Below are positions 18,521-26,455 of a stretch of DNA of 52,460 nt, piece after piece. The translations under genes were made by a program, and so were the position numbers. This DNA is from Verrucomicrobiota bacterium. GTDB taxonomy: Bacteria; Verrucomicrobiota; Verrucomicrobiia; Chthoniobacterales; UBA10450. The stretch covers positions 1-52,460 of the forward strand of contig QHNK01000096.1 of assembly GCA_003218415.1 (NCBI GenBank), read 5' to 3'. How positions within the stretch are numbered: the stretch's first letter is position 1; every line of letters starts with the position of its first letter. The notes below the pieces were generated by a model. The model was given only the letters and a program-made list of their open reading frames with translations, ran no database searches and was not told where the DNA came from.

Positions 18521-19771
18521 ATGCCCGATCGCAGAGTTGTTCTCACTGGTCTCGGCGCAATCACGCCGCTTGGCAACGACGTCGAGACGTTTTGGGCCAA
18601 TCTTAAAAACGGAGTCAGCGGCATTCGTGCAATCGATGCTTTCGATGCCACCGGTTACGATTGCAAAATCGGGGGACAAGTCCGCGGTTTCGATCCTAAA
18701 CGATTCTTCAAAAATCCGAAGGACCTCCGCCGTACCGATCGATTTACACAACTTTCGATGGCCGCAGCCAAAATGGCGCTGGAGGACAGTGGGATTGATA
18801 TCGAAAACCTCGAACGGCGAGACCGTTTCGGTGTGATCGTTAGCACCGGAATCGGCGGACTCAAAACTCTCCAGGATCAATTGACGATCCTGCTAACGAA
18901 AGGACCCTCGCGAAATTCACCATTCACGATCCCGATGCTGATCAGCAACATGGCCAGCGGGGTCATCTCGATGGAGTTCGACCTGCACGGTCCCAATTTG
19001 TGTATCGTCACCGCCTGCGCGACATCGAACAACGCCATCGGCGAATCCTGGCGGATCATCAAATTTGGCGATGCCGACGTCTTCCTCGCCGGCGGCTCCG
19101 AGGCGTCCATCGTAGAAATTGGTCTTGCGGGATTTTCAGCCATGAAAGCGCTCAGCACCCGCAACGACGAACCCGAACGCGCCTCCCGGCCGTTCGATCG
19201 TGACCGCGACGGTTTTGTGATGAGCGAAGGCGCGGGAGTCGTGGTGGTGGAGGAGTTGGAACACGCCAAAGCGCGTGGCGCGAAGATTTACTGTGAACTC
19301 ACAGGATACGGTCTGTCTGCCGACGCCTATCACATGACTGCGCCGCCGCCGGACGGCGAAGGCGCCGTGCGCGCCATGCAAATGGCGCTCGAGCATGCCC
19401 GCATATCACCTGATCAGGTTGATTACATCAATGCGCATGCCACCTCCACTGATATCGGCGACATTTGCGAGACCCGCGCGATCAAACAAGTGTTCGGGGA
19501 CCACGCTTACAAGGTTACCATCAGTTCCACGAAATCGATGACCGGCCATTTGTTAGGCGGCGCAGGTGGCGTCGAGATGGCGGCGTGCGCGCTCGCCATT
19601 CGCGATTCCGTCATTCCGCCCACGATCAATCTGGAAAATCCGGGGGAAGAATGCGATCTCGATTACACACCAAACGTCGCTCGCGAAAAGAAAGTGCGCG
19701 TCGCTCTAAACAACTCTTTCGGTTTCGGGGGCCACAATGCCACGCTGGTCGCCACCGCATTTGAAAAGTAG
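18521..19771 (+). CDS. fabF: Beta-ketoacyl-ACP synthase II FabF
   Basis: A 416-residue thiolase-fold condensing enzyme. It extends acyl-ACP with malonyl-ACP in fatty-acid synthesis. The catalytic triad is visible: Cys166 in VTACATSN, His306 in INAHATSTD, and His343 in KSMTGHLLGGAGG. The N-terminus RRVVLTGLGAITPLGNDV is canonical, and length and motifs fit FabF better than FabB. No acpP lies next to it. The ATG is preceded by three tandem GACGCTTT-like units instead of a clear Shine-Dalgarno sequence. Confidence 0.95.
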   Translation: MPDRRVVLTGLGAITPLGNDVETFWANLKNGVSGIRAIDAFDATGYDCKIGGQVRGFDPKRFFKNPKDLRRTDRFTQLSMAAAKMALEDSGIDIENLERRDRFGVIVSTGIGGLKTLQDQLTILLTKGPSRNSPFTIPMLISNMASGVISMEFDLHGPNLCIVTACATSNNAIGESWRIIKFGDADVFLAGGSEASIVEIGLAGFSAMKALSTRNDEPERASRPFDRDRDGFVMSEGAGVVVVEELEHAKARGAKIYCELTGYGLSADAYHMTAPPPDGEGAVRAMQMALEHARISPDQVDYINAHATSTDIGDICETRAIKQVFGDHAYKVTISSTKSMTGHLLGGAGGVEMAACALAIRDSVIPPTINLENPGEECDLDYTPNVAREKKVRVALNNSFGFGGHNATLVATAFEK

Positions 19772-19815
19772 CGCGGCGCCTTTGACTATTCACCAGCCAC
19801 AGTCACTATTCCCCC

Positions 19816-19836
19816 GCGAACGCTTTCGGAGTTCGC
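19816..19836. repeat. Short hairpin just upstream of tRNA-Gly
   Basis: GCGAAC (19816-19821) pairs with GTTCGC (19831-19836) around a 9-base loop, five bases before the tRNA. It could be a processing signal or the remnant of a dispersed repeat. No T-run follows, so it is not a terminator. Confidence 0.4.
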
Positions 19837-19841
19837 TACGC

Positions 19842-19912
19842 GCGGGCATAGCTTAATGGTAAAGTTCCAGCCTTCCAAGCTGGCCATGCGGGTTCGATTC
19901 CCGTTGCCCGCT
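19842..19912 (+). tRNA. tRNA-Gly, anticodon TCC
   Basis: A 71-base cloverleaf. The acceptor GCGGGCA (19842-19848) pairs with TGCCCGC (19905-19911), followed by discriminator T. The D-arm is GCTTAATGGTAAAGT, the anticodon stem CCAGC/GCTGG encloses the loop CTTCCAA with anticodon TCC, and the T-arm contains GGTTCGATTCC. TCC reads GGA and GGG glycine codons. The CCA end is not encoded, consistent with the CCA-adding enzyme at 40443. It lies between fabF and a membrane-protein gene. Confidence 0.96.
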
Positions 19913-19978
19913 ATGCTCTTTCCCTCGGGTCCGCGGTGCCACCCGAGACGGCGCAACTGATTATTTGGCTTCGCCACG

Positions 19979-21514
19979 ATGCAGACTTGTGAAATCAAAT
20001 CCGCCCGACTTCCCGATCTCTTGTGCGCGGCGCTTCTGCTTGCGTTCGCTGTCGCCATAGCCTATCCCCGCTGGCGCGCCGGGATCGATTGGCGCGATGA
20101 AGGTCTTCTCGCTTACGGCGCGGTGCGTGTGATGCACGGGGAGGTTCCGCAGCGCGATTTTGTCAGCGTGCAGCCGCCGTTGTCGTTTTACACAGCCGCT
20201 GGCATTTTCAAGCTCTGCGGCACGTCACTTGTCTCGCTCCGCGGTTTCGGTTTATCGATCTTCTTTCTTTTGCCGCTTCTCACCTACGGCGTTGGCCGCA
20301 ACTTCATGGATCCCGTTCTCTCTTTCGCGGCAGCCACACCTGCCTGCATCCTTGGCCTTCCATATTGCAACTTTGTACCGCTCGCCATCTGGCAAGGCAT
20401 TGCCGCTTCGCTGGCCGCGGTGTTCTTCTTCCTCCTAGCGGCATTGTCAACCCGCCAATGGCTTGCCTTTCCCGCTGGAGCACTCAGCGCGCTTTCGCTC
20501 TTCCTGCGGCACGATCAGGCGGTGTACACGATGGTGTCGATTGCTGCGCTCACGATAGCGCTCGCTCTCGCACGAGGCGATTCCATTCCGGGAACGAACT
20601 TAAAACGCGCGTTGCTTCTCTGGCTGGCCGGTATCGCCATCGTTTTGATTCCAGCGATCCTGATTTGCTGGAGGATTGGGGCTCTGCCTGAAATGTTTCG
20701 GCAGTTGATTCTGTTTCCGTTCACGACTTATCGAAAAACCAGTTCACTGCCGTTCCCGAGATTTACCGTGTGGCGGTCCGTTTGGGAAACTGCCGTCGTG
20801 CTCTTGTTTTACCTTCCGCCATTTGTTCAGGCGATCGCCTTACTTTATCTCGCGCGATCTGTCATTAGCCGCCGGTTTGGTCGGCGTGAAGCGCTACTCA
20901 CCTTCCTCGTGATTTGGTCGGCGCTGTTCTATCTCCAGGTCATCATCCGATCCGACTTCACACACCTCGCGATAACACTATCGCCATTTTTTCTCCTCAC
21001 GGCGTTCGGTTGGTCAATCGTGCACGAGAAAATCGCCAATTATCGTAAGCTTAAGCTCGCATTGTCCGCCGTCGTCGCCATCTTGGTCGCCTCGTTTCTA
21101 TGGATCCTTCATTCATTCGCTTTACCTGATGGGACGCGGGCGAACGAGCAACTGGCGTTGGAGCGCGGCGGTGTGCGGATTGAGCAGGCACACGTCATTG
21201 CCGATTTTGTTCAACGGCTGCAGGCGAGTGTTCCCCCGGAGCGCTCGATACTGGTGTTGCCTTACCAGCCGATGTTTTATTTTCTCTGCGAACGGCGAAA
21301 CCCGACCCGCTGGAACTATCTGTGGCCGGGCGATCAAACCGCGCAAGATCACGAGCGCTTGATCGAAGAAGCAGAGCGCGATCCGCCCGCGATAGTGTTG
21401 CTCGCACAGCAAAGCGACGTAGCCGCATTCGCACCTGCCATTGTCGAGTATCTACGTGCGCGCTACCTCTGGACCGGCGATGTCGGCGATATTGCGATCT
21501 ATGTTCGCTTTTAA
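19979..21514 (+). CDS. Polytopic membrane protein, GT39/ArnT-like glycosyltransferase
   Basis: A 511-residue protein with about ten hydrophobic segments. An acidic first loop, IDWRDEGLLAYGAVRVMHGE followed by PQRDFVSVQPPLSFYTAAGI, resembles the DE motif and following region of polyprenyl-phosphate-sugar dependent GT39/PMT/ArnT transferases. The C-terminal 130 residues are soluble and probably periplasmic. A role in sugar transfer to lipid or protein is inferred from this loop and topology only. The next gene is another large polytopic protein on the same strand, so the two may act together. Confidence 0.6.
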   Translation: MQTCEIKSARLPDLLCAALLLAFAVAIAYPRWRAGIDWRDEGLLAYGAVRVMHGEVPQRDFVSVQPPLSFYTAAGIFKLCGTSLVSLRGFGLSIFFLLPLLTYGVGRNFMDPVLSFAAATPACILGLPYCNFVPLAIWQGIAASLAAVFFFLLAALSTRQWLAFPAGALSALSLFLRHDQAVYTMVSIAALTIALALARGDSIPGTNLKRALLLWLAGIAIVLIPAILICWRIGALPEMFRQLILFPFTTYRKTSSLPFPRFTVWRSVWETAVVLLFYLPPFVQAIALLYLARSVISRRFGRREALLTFLVIWSALFYLQVIIRSDFTHLAITLSPFFLLTAFGWSIVHEKIANYRKLKLALSAVVAILVASFLWILHSFALPDGTRANEQLALERGGVRIEQAHVIADFVQRLQASVPPERSILVLPYQPMFYFLCERRNPTRWNYLWPGDQTAQDHERLIEEAERDPPAIVLLAQQSDVAAFAPAIVEYLRARYLWTGDVGDIAIYVRF

Positions 21515-21565
21515 ATTCACGACGGCTTTGATTTTTCCAGTCCTGGCGGTCACCATTTCCGCCTA

Positions 21566-23884
21566 ATGGCAAACCGGCGTTCCACGATCTTTTCGCTGAT
21601 CCTCTTGCTAGCAGTGGCGCTGGCTATGTTTGGCGATCTTTTATTCGCGGGCCCCACGCGCGTGCTTGGACATCCGGGCAGCGATATGTTCTTGCAATAC
21701 TTCGCATGGCGCGAATTCGGTTTCCGCGAATTGGCGAAGGGAAATTTCGCGTTGTGGAATCCCCATATCTTTAGCGGCGCGCCGTATTTCGGTGGAATGC
21801 AAGGTGCGCTGCTCTATCCGCCGAATTGGATCTTCCTGGTTTTGCCCACGCCTGTCGCGATCAACTGGACAGTGGCGCTGCACGCTTTCGCCATTGGCGC
21901 GTTCATGTTTTTTTGGATGAAACAACGCGATCTCTCCGCCATGGCCAGTTTCTTTGCCGGCACACTGGTTATGTTCTGCGGCGCCTTTTTTCCGCACGTT
22001 TTTGCCGGGCATTTGCCTCAGTTGAGTGCGATGACGTGGTCGCCGCTGATTTTTTGTTCGATCGACGCCGTTTTCAGGACTCAGTGCGTTCGTTGGTCGT
22101 TGCTTGGGATGTTTGCTATCGCCATGCAGACGTTGGCGGGATTTCCGCAGTACGTCTTTTACACCGCAATCATTGCCGGGCTCTACGCCGCATTGCGATT
22201 GATCGGCCACTGGAATTGGCGGATCGCAGCGGCCTTGCTGAGCATTTATCCAGCCGGCGCTCTACTTGCAGCCGTGCAATTGCTGCCCGCTATCCAGACA
22301 ACGCGCGAAACCACGCGCGGGTTCAGGCTGCCTTTTCAATTTGCCTCTATGCTCTCCCTCCCACCGGAGAATTTTGTGACGCTGCTCGCACCGGATTTTT
22401 TTGGCCAAATCGCGAAATACTGGGGACGCTGGTACTTGTGGGAAACGTCAGTTTTCATCGGCATAGTGGGCGTCGCGTTCGCCATCTATGCGACGATTCG
22501 GTGCGAACGCGGAACGAAATGGCGCCCGCTGATTGTTGTTTGCGTTGCATTTTTATTGGCCCTCGGCGCCTACACACCCTTGTTCGGTTTTCTTTATGCA
22601 TGGGTGCCCGGCTTCGATCGCTTCCGCAGTATTTCGAAGTTTAGTTTTCTGGCGTCGCTGTTTCTTTGTCTGCTCGCGGCCAGCGGACTCGATCGCTTGT
22701 TCCGACAAAAGAGAATCGAGACTCCATTTATCGCTGCCGTTTTCGCGGGTGCCGCGGCCTTGGGCGTCGCCGGATGGTGGATCGCGAGCACTGGGTCCTG
22801 GCCGGGACTAATGAACGCCAGTCGCGCCAGTGGCCAATCGTACTTGTTCCCGCAACTCTACGCGGACACGGAATTTATTGCCCAATCGCAGCATCTCGCA
22901 GCGATGTCGCTGTTTGTCGCCGCTGGAGTTTGCACGCTCCTTGGCATCATCCTGGCCTTCGCCAGGCGAGAGCCGCGTGCGCTCTTTGGCGTGTTCGCTT
23001 TGGGCGCGGCGGAAATGTTTATTCTTGCGCACGGCGCGCGTGCCACGTTTGACAGCGCTACCATCGTGAATCGCGATGAAAAGCACTTTCTCGAGGAACA
23101 CGTCGGCGATTACCGGATCATGAATGTCGCGAACCCGAACAGCGCGATGTTGATCGGCGCGCAAGACATGTGGGGGTACGAAGCGACCGTGGTGCGGCGC
23201 TACGCCGAGTTCATGACTTGGAGCCAGGGGGGTGATCCCAACCAGGCAATGTCGTATGTGAAGTTCGTCCGCTACGATCCGCTCTTCGCCATGCTGCGTC
23301 TGCGATATGCCGTTGGGCAACGCGGAAATGAATTGGAAATTGGTGATGCGCCAGAACCCGCCATGTCGCACCTCCACCTTGTTTCCAGCTATCGTGTCCT
23401 GCCTGACCGCAATGCAATCTTCGACGCCTTGCGCTCGACTGCATTTGACCCCGCGCGCGAAGTAATTTTGGAATCGGAGCCTGAGCCGAGGCCGTCGCCC
23501 TCCGAAAGCGCCGGCACGGCGCGAATTGTTGCCGCTTCAACCGACGCGCTGGAAATTGAAGCAGATGTCGAACAACCGGCCATCTTGCTGATCACGGATG
23601 CATTCACGCAATCGTGGCGAGCTGTCGCCCTGCCCGGGAGCGTTCAGACAAATTACAAATTGGTGCCGGCAAATTACATCTTGCGAGCGGTGCCGCTGCT
23701 GGCCGGTCATCACCATTTACGCGTCGAGTACGCCCGTGACGCGCTTACAATTGGAAAGTGGATTTCGATTCTCGCCATGCTCGCTTTTCTCGCGGCCCTT
23801 GGCAGTTGCGCCATATTTGATCGCCGCTATTGGTCGGGCGCGATCAGTTCGCGATTTCGCCAGGTGAAGCCCAGACCGGAGTAA
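21566..23884 (+). CDS. YfhO-like polytopic membrane protein
   Basis: A 772-residue protein with a long membrane region to about residue 490 and a soluble C-terminal domain closed by one more helix. The N-terminus, PGSDMFLQYFAWREFGFREL followed by LWNPHIFSGAPYFGGMQGAL, is the pattern of YfhO-family proteins, implicated in lipoteichoic-acid or glycolipid glycosylation in Firmicutes and of unknown substrate elsewhere. The soluble part has VDQPAILLITDAFTQSW-type strands seen in the same family. It follows the GT39-like gene by 51 bases. Its last 58 bases overlap the convergent pgsA gene. Confidence 0.7.
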   Translation: MANRRSTIFSLILLLAVALAMFGDLLFAGPTRVLGHPGSDMFLQYFAWREFGFRELAKGNFALWNPHIFSGAPYFGGMQGALLYPPNWIFLVLPTPVAINWTVALHAFAIGAFMFFWMKQRDLSAMASFFAGTLVMFCGAFFPHVFAGHLPQLSAMTWSPLIFCSIDAVFRTQCVRWSLLGMFAIAMQTLAGFPQYVFYTAIIAGLYAALRLIGHWNWRIAAALLSIYPAGALLAAVQLLPAIQTTRETTRGFRLPFQFASMLSLPPENFVTLLAPDFFGQIAKYWGRWYLWETSVFIGIVGVAFAIYATIRCERGTKWRPLIVVCVAFLLALGAYTPLFGFLYAWVPGFDRFRSISKFSFLASLFLCLLAASGLDRLFRQKRIETPFIAAVFAGAAALGVAGWWIASTGSWPGLMNASRASGQSYLFPQLYADTEFIAQSQHLAAMSLFVAAGVCTLLGIILAFARREPRALFGVFALGAAEMFILAHGARATFDSATIVNRDEKHFLEEHVGDYRIMNVANPNSAMLIGAQDMWGYEATVVRRYAEFMTWSQGGDPNQAMSYVKFVRYDPLFAMLRLRYAVGQRGNELEIGDAPEPAMSHLHLVSSYRVLPDRNAIFDALRSTAFDPAREVILESEPEPRPSPSESAGTARIVAASTDALEIEADVEQPAILLITDAFTQSWRAVALPGSVQTNYKLVPANYILRAVPLLAGHHHLRVEYARDALTIGKWISILAMLAFLAALGSCAIFDRRYWSGAISSRFRQVKPRPE

Positions 23885-24405
23885 ACCGTCAGCGCCACCG
23901 TAATCCACACCAGCACGGGACCGGCTTCGCTCCAGGCCCGCGCCCACCATGTAGATGTTTCATTGGCGTAGCGCAGTTCTACAATCGAAAGGAGCGCCAG
24001 AAAGAAAATAATCGTAATCATTTGCCACGAAGTTTTCTGTTTGCCGAGACTTTCCGCCGGAAGAATCCGGCCTTTGGCGGTGGCCATCAGGCGCAAACCA
24101 GTGATCAAAAAATCTCGGGCCACAACTGTCGTGGCCGCCCATGCCGGCACGGCTTTTAGAGGCACGAGTGAAATGAAAGCAGCCGCCACCATGATTTTGT
24201 CCACGAGCGGGTCCATTAACTTGCCAAAATTCGTGATTATTCCGTAGCGCCGGGCGATCTCGCCGTCGATAAAATCAGTCAATCCGGCAATGAGAAAAAT
24301 CACGAGCGCGGTCGTGCGCGCGTAATGCCAGGAGGAATTGAGCGCAATCACAAAAAGCGCCGTCAGCGCCAGCCGACCCAAAGTAATCCGATTCGCCCAA
24401 TTCAT
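23827..24405 (-). CDS. pgsA: CDP-diacylglycerol--glycerol-3-phosphate 3-phosphatidyltransferase PgsA
   Basis: PgsA makes phosphatidylglycerol phosphate, the committed step to PG and cardiolipin. The CDP-alcohol phosphotransferase motif DGxxARxxxxxxxxGxxxDxxxD is exact in DGEIARRYGIITNFGKLMD followed by PLVDK. Several hydrophobic helices follow. The track start at 24510 adds 35 charged residues. The ATG at 24405 (MNWANRITLGRLAL) is the family start and overlaps the moaE stop as ATGA, so it is chosen (192 residues). The 3' end overlaps the convergent YfhO-like gene by 58 bases. Confidence 0.94.
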   Translation of the reverse strand: MNWANRITLGRLALTALFVIALNSSWHYARTTALVIFLIAGLTDFIDGEIARRYGIITNFGKLMDPLVDKIMVAAAFISLVPLKAVPAWAATTVVARDFLITGLRLMATAKGRILPAESLGKQKTSWQMITIIFFLALLSIVELRYANETSTWWARAWSEAGPVLVWITVALTVYSGLGFTWRNRELIAPDQ

Positions 24406-24836
24406 CTTGCTGTAGCCGCGGCCCTGTGGGCCGCGTGGGGCTGTTTTTCTGTTGTAAACCGTGGCTTCTTCCAAATCGGCACTTTCTTCTTCAACTCGTT
24501 GACGATCCATTGACTGGCTCGAAACGCTTCTTCCCGATGCAAACTGGTCACGCGCAGAAAAAGCGATGGCTCCCCAACGGCGATAAAGCCGATTCGGTGA
24601 TGAATGATAACAACCCGAAATCGAAATTTCTCCGCGGCCTGCTCGGCAATTTGTCTCAACTGATGTTCGGCCATTTCTCGATGCGCTTCATATTCAATTC
24701 CATCGATCTCGCGTCCATCCTCAATGCTCCGGACGATCCCCGAGAAATCGACGACCGCGCCGGCTCCGAGGGGATCATTCTCCGGCGGCCTAAGTGGTGC
24801 GTTAGTCAACAAAACTTCGTAAACGATATTTGCCAT
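24402..24836 (-). CDS. moaE: Molybdopterin synthase large subunit MoaE
   Basis: MoaE, with thiocarboxylated MoaD, inserts two sulfurs into precursor Z (cPMP) to make molybdopterin. The 144-residue frame shows GAVVDFSGIVR, IEYEAHREMAEHQL, IIHHRIGFIAVGEPSLF and VNELKKKVPIWKKPRF, which are the conserved MoaE segments including active-site Lys residues. No moaD or other molybdenum-cofactor gene is in the window. The 4-base overlap couples it to pgsA, an unusual pairing. The last 15 residues (EKQPHAAHRAAATAR) are low complexity. Confidence 0.93.
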   Translation of the reverse strand: MANIVYEVLLTNAPLRPPENDPLGAGAVVDFSGIVRSIEDGREIDGIEYEAHREMAEHQLRQIAEQAAEKFRFRVVIIHHRIGFIAVGEPSLFLRVTSLHREEAFRASQWIVNELKKKVPIWKKPRFTTEKQPHAAHRAAATAR

Positions 24837-24895
24837 CAGCTCAAAGTGCTCGTTAGAGTGGTGTCTTCTCCGAAATCAGAAAAGAAGATACTAAA

Positions 24896-26380
24896 ATGAC
24901 AACCAATCAATGTGATATTGGCCTGATCGGTTTGGGTGTGATGGGCGAAAATCTCGTCCTCAACGTGGAGTCGAAGGGATTTTCTGTTGCCGTGTTCAAT
25001 CGCACCACCGAAGTCACCGAGAAATTCGCTGCCGGCCGCGCCAAAGGGAAAAACATTCAGCCGACGCGCACGATGGAAGAATTCGTCGCGGCGCTTAAGA
25101 AACCGCGCATAGCGATGATGATGGTCAAAGCGGGTGCACCCGTGGACGCTGTGATCAGCCAGCTCGCGCCGCTGCTCGAAAAAGGCGATGTCATTATCGA
25201 CGGAGGAAATTCGCTGTTTACCGACACGCAGCGTCGCGACAAAGAATTAGAGGGAAAAGGAATTCATTTTGTCGGCATGGGCGTGTCCGGCGGTGAAGAA
25301 GGCGCGCTCAAGGGTCCTTCGCTAATGCCGGGCGGTTCGCGCGAGTCGTGGGAAATCATCGCGCCGATTTTTCGCAAGATCGCCGCGCAAGTGGATGGCG
25401 AGCCATGTTGCCGTTATATGGGACCGGACGGCGCCGGTCACTACGTCAAAATGGTGCACAACGGCATCGAGTACGGCGACATCCAGTTGATCTGCGAATC
25501 GTACGCCATTCTTAAGGACGTCGTGGAGATGGACGCTGCGCAACTGGCTGAAGTTTTTGCAGAATGGAACAGAGGCGAGCTCGAGAGCTACCTCATCGAA
25601 ATTACATCGCAGATCTTTCGTAAGATCGATCCCGAGACCGGTAAGCCGCTGGTCGACATGATTCTCGATAAAGCCGGTCAAAAAGGCACCGGCATCTGGA
25701 CACTTCAAGCTGCGATCCGCCAATCCGTCGTCATTTCCACAATCAACGCGGCAGTCGAAGCGCGCGTTGTCTCGTCAAGGAAAGATGAACGCGTAGCTGC
25801 GTCGAAGATTTTGCCGCAACCGAGAGCTCGAAAGTTTAAAGGCAATCGCGCGCGGCTCGTCGAGGGGGTGCGCGACGCGCTTTATGCGTCGAAAATTGTG
25901 TCTTACACACAGGGAATGGAGCTTCTGAGCTCTGGAAGCGCCGAATACAAGTGGGACCTCAACCTAAGCGATATCGCCACCATCTGGCGAGGCGGCTGCA
26001 TCATTCGCGCGAAATTTCTAAACCGGATCGTGGAGGCGTATCGACGCGATGCCGCGCTGCACAATCTCCTGCTGGATCGATATTTCACGAGGGCGATCAA
26101 AAAGGCACAGCGGAAATGGCGTCTCGTAGTTTCGACGGCGATCAAACATGGCGTAGCCGTCCCCGCGTTTTCCGCCTCACTCGCTTACTTCGACAGTTAT
26201 CGTCAAGCGCGTTTGCCGGCAAACCTCCTGCAAGCACAACGCGATTTCTTTGGCGCGCACACTTACGAGCGCATCGATAAGCCTGGCGTCTTCCACACCG
26301 ACTGGATGGAACCAGTAGAAAAGTCCGCCGAGAAACGGAGCGAACCAAAAACACCCCCGCCGCATCACGCAGGAGAGTGA
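24896..26380 (+). CDS. gnd: 6-phosphogluconate dehydrogenase (decarboxylating)
   Basis: Gnd oxidises 6-phosphogluconate to ribulose-5-phosphate and CO2 with NADP in the pentose-phosphate pathway. The 494-residue length is the classic long form. Motifs are IGLIGLGVMGENLVLN, VFNRTTEV, GGNSLFTDTQRR, GVSGGEEGALKGPSLMPGG, VKMVHNGIEYGDIQLICE (catalytic Lys) and the C-terminal IWRGGCIIRAKFL. It starts 59 bases from the divergent moaE and ends before a palindromic repeat shared with convergent dnaE2. Confidence 0.97.
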   Translation: MTTNQCDIGLIGLGVMGENLVLNVESKGFSVAVFNRTTEVTEKFAAGRAKGKNIQPTRTMEEFVAALKKPRIAMMMVKAGAPVDAVISQLAPLLEKGDVIIDGGNSLFTDTQRRDKELEGKGIHFVGMGVSGGEEGALKGPSLMPGGSRESWEIIAPIFRKIAAQVDGEPCCRYMGPDGAGHYVKMVHNGIEYGDIQLICESYAILKDVVEMDAAQLAEVFAEWNRGELESYLIEITSQIFRKIDPETGKPLVDMILDKAGQKGTGIWTLQAAIRQSVVISTINAAVEARVVSSRKDERVAASKILPQPRARKFKGNRARLVEGVRDALYASKIVSYTQGMELLSSGSAEYKWDLNLSDIATIWRGGCIIRAKFLNRIVEAYRRDAALHNLLLDRYFTRAIKKAQRKWRLVVSTAIKHGVAVPAFSASLAYFDSYRQARLPANLLQAQRDFFGAHTYERIDKPGVFHTDWMEPVEKSAEKRSEPKTPPPHHAGE

Positions 26381-26384
26381 TAGT

Positions 26385-26453
26385 AAATGTGGGAGGGACC
26401 TCAGTGTCCCGACCAATCGTTGAAATCGCCGCGCTGAGGCGGCTCCCACATTT
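26385..26453. repeat. Palindrome between convergent gnd and dnaE2
   Basis: AAATGTGGGAG (26385-26395) and CTCCCACATTT (26443-26453) are exact reverse complements, and an inner pair CCTCAG/CTGAGG strengthens the fold. The hairpin ends in T-rich sequence and sits exactly between two convergent genes, so it may act as a two-way terminator. It also looks like a member of a dispersed repeat family. Confidence 0.7.
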
Positions 26454-26455
26454 TG

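Noticed and set aside
19924-19947. CTCGGGT/ACCCGAG hairpin after tRNA-Gly as a terminator
   Set aside because: The stem is good, but no T-run follows, so it is listed only as a possible structure.
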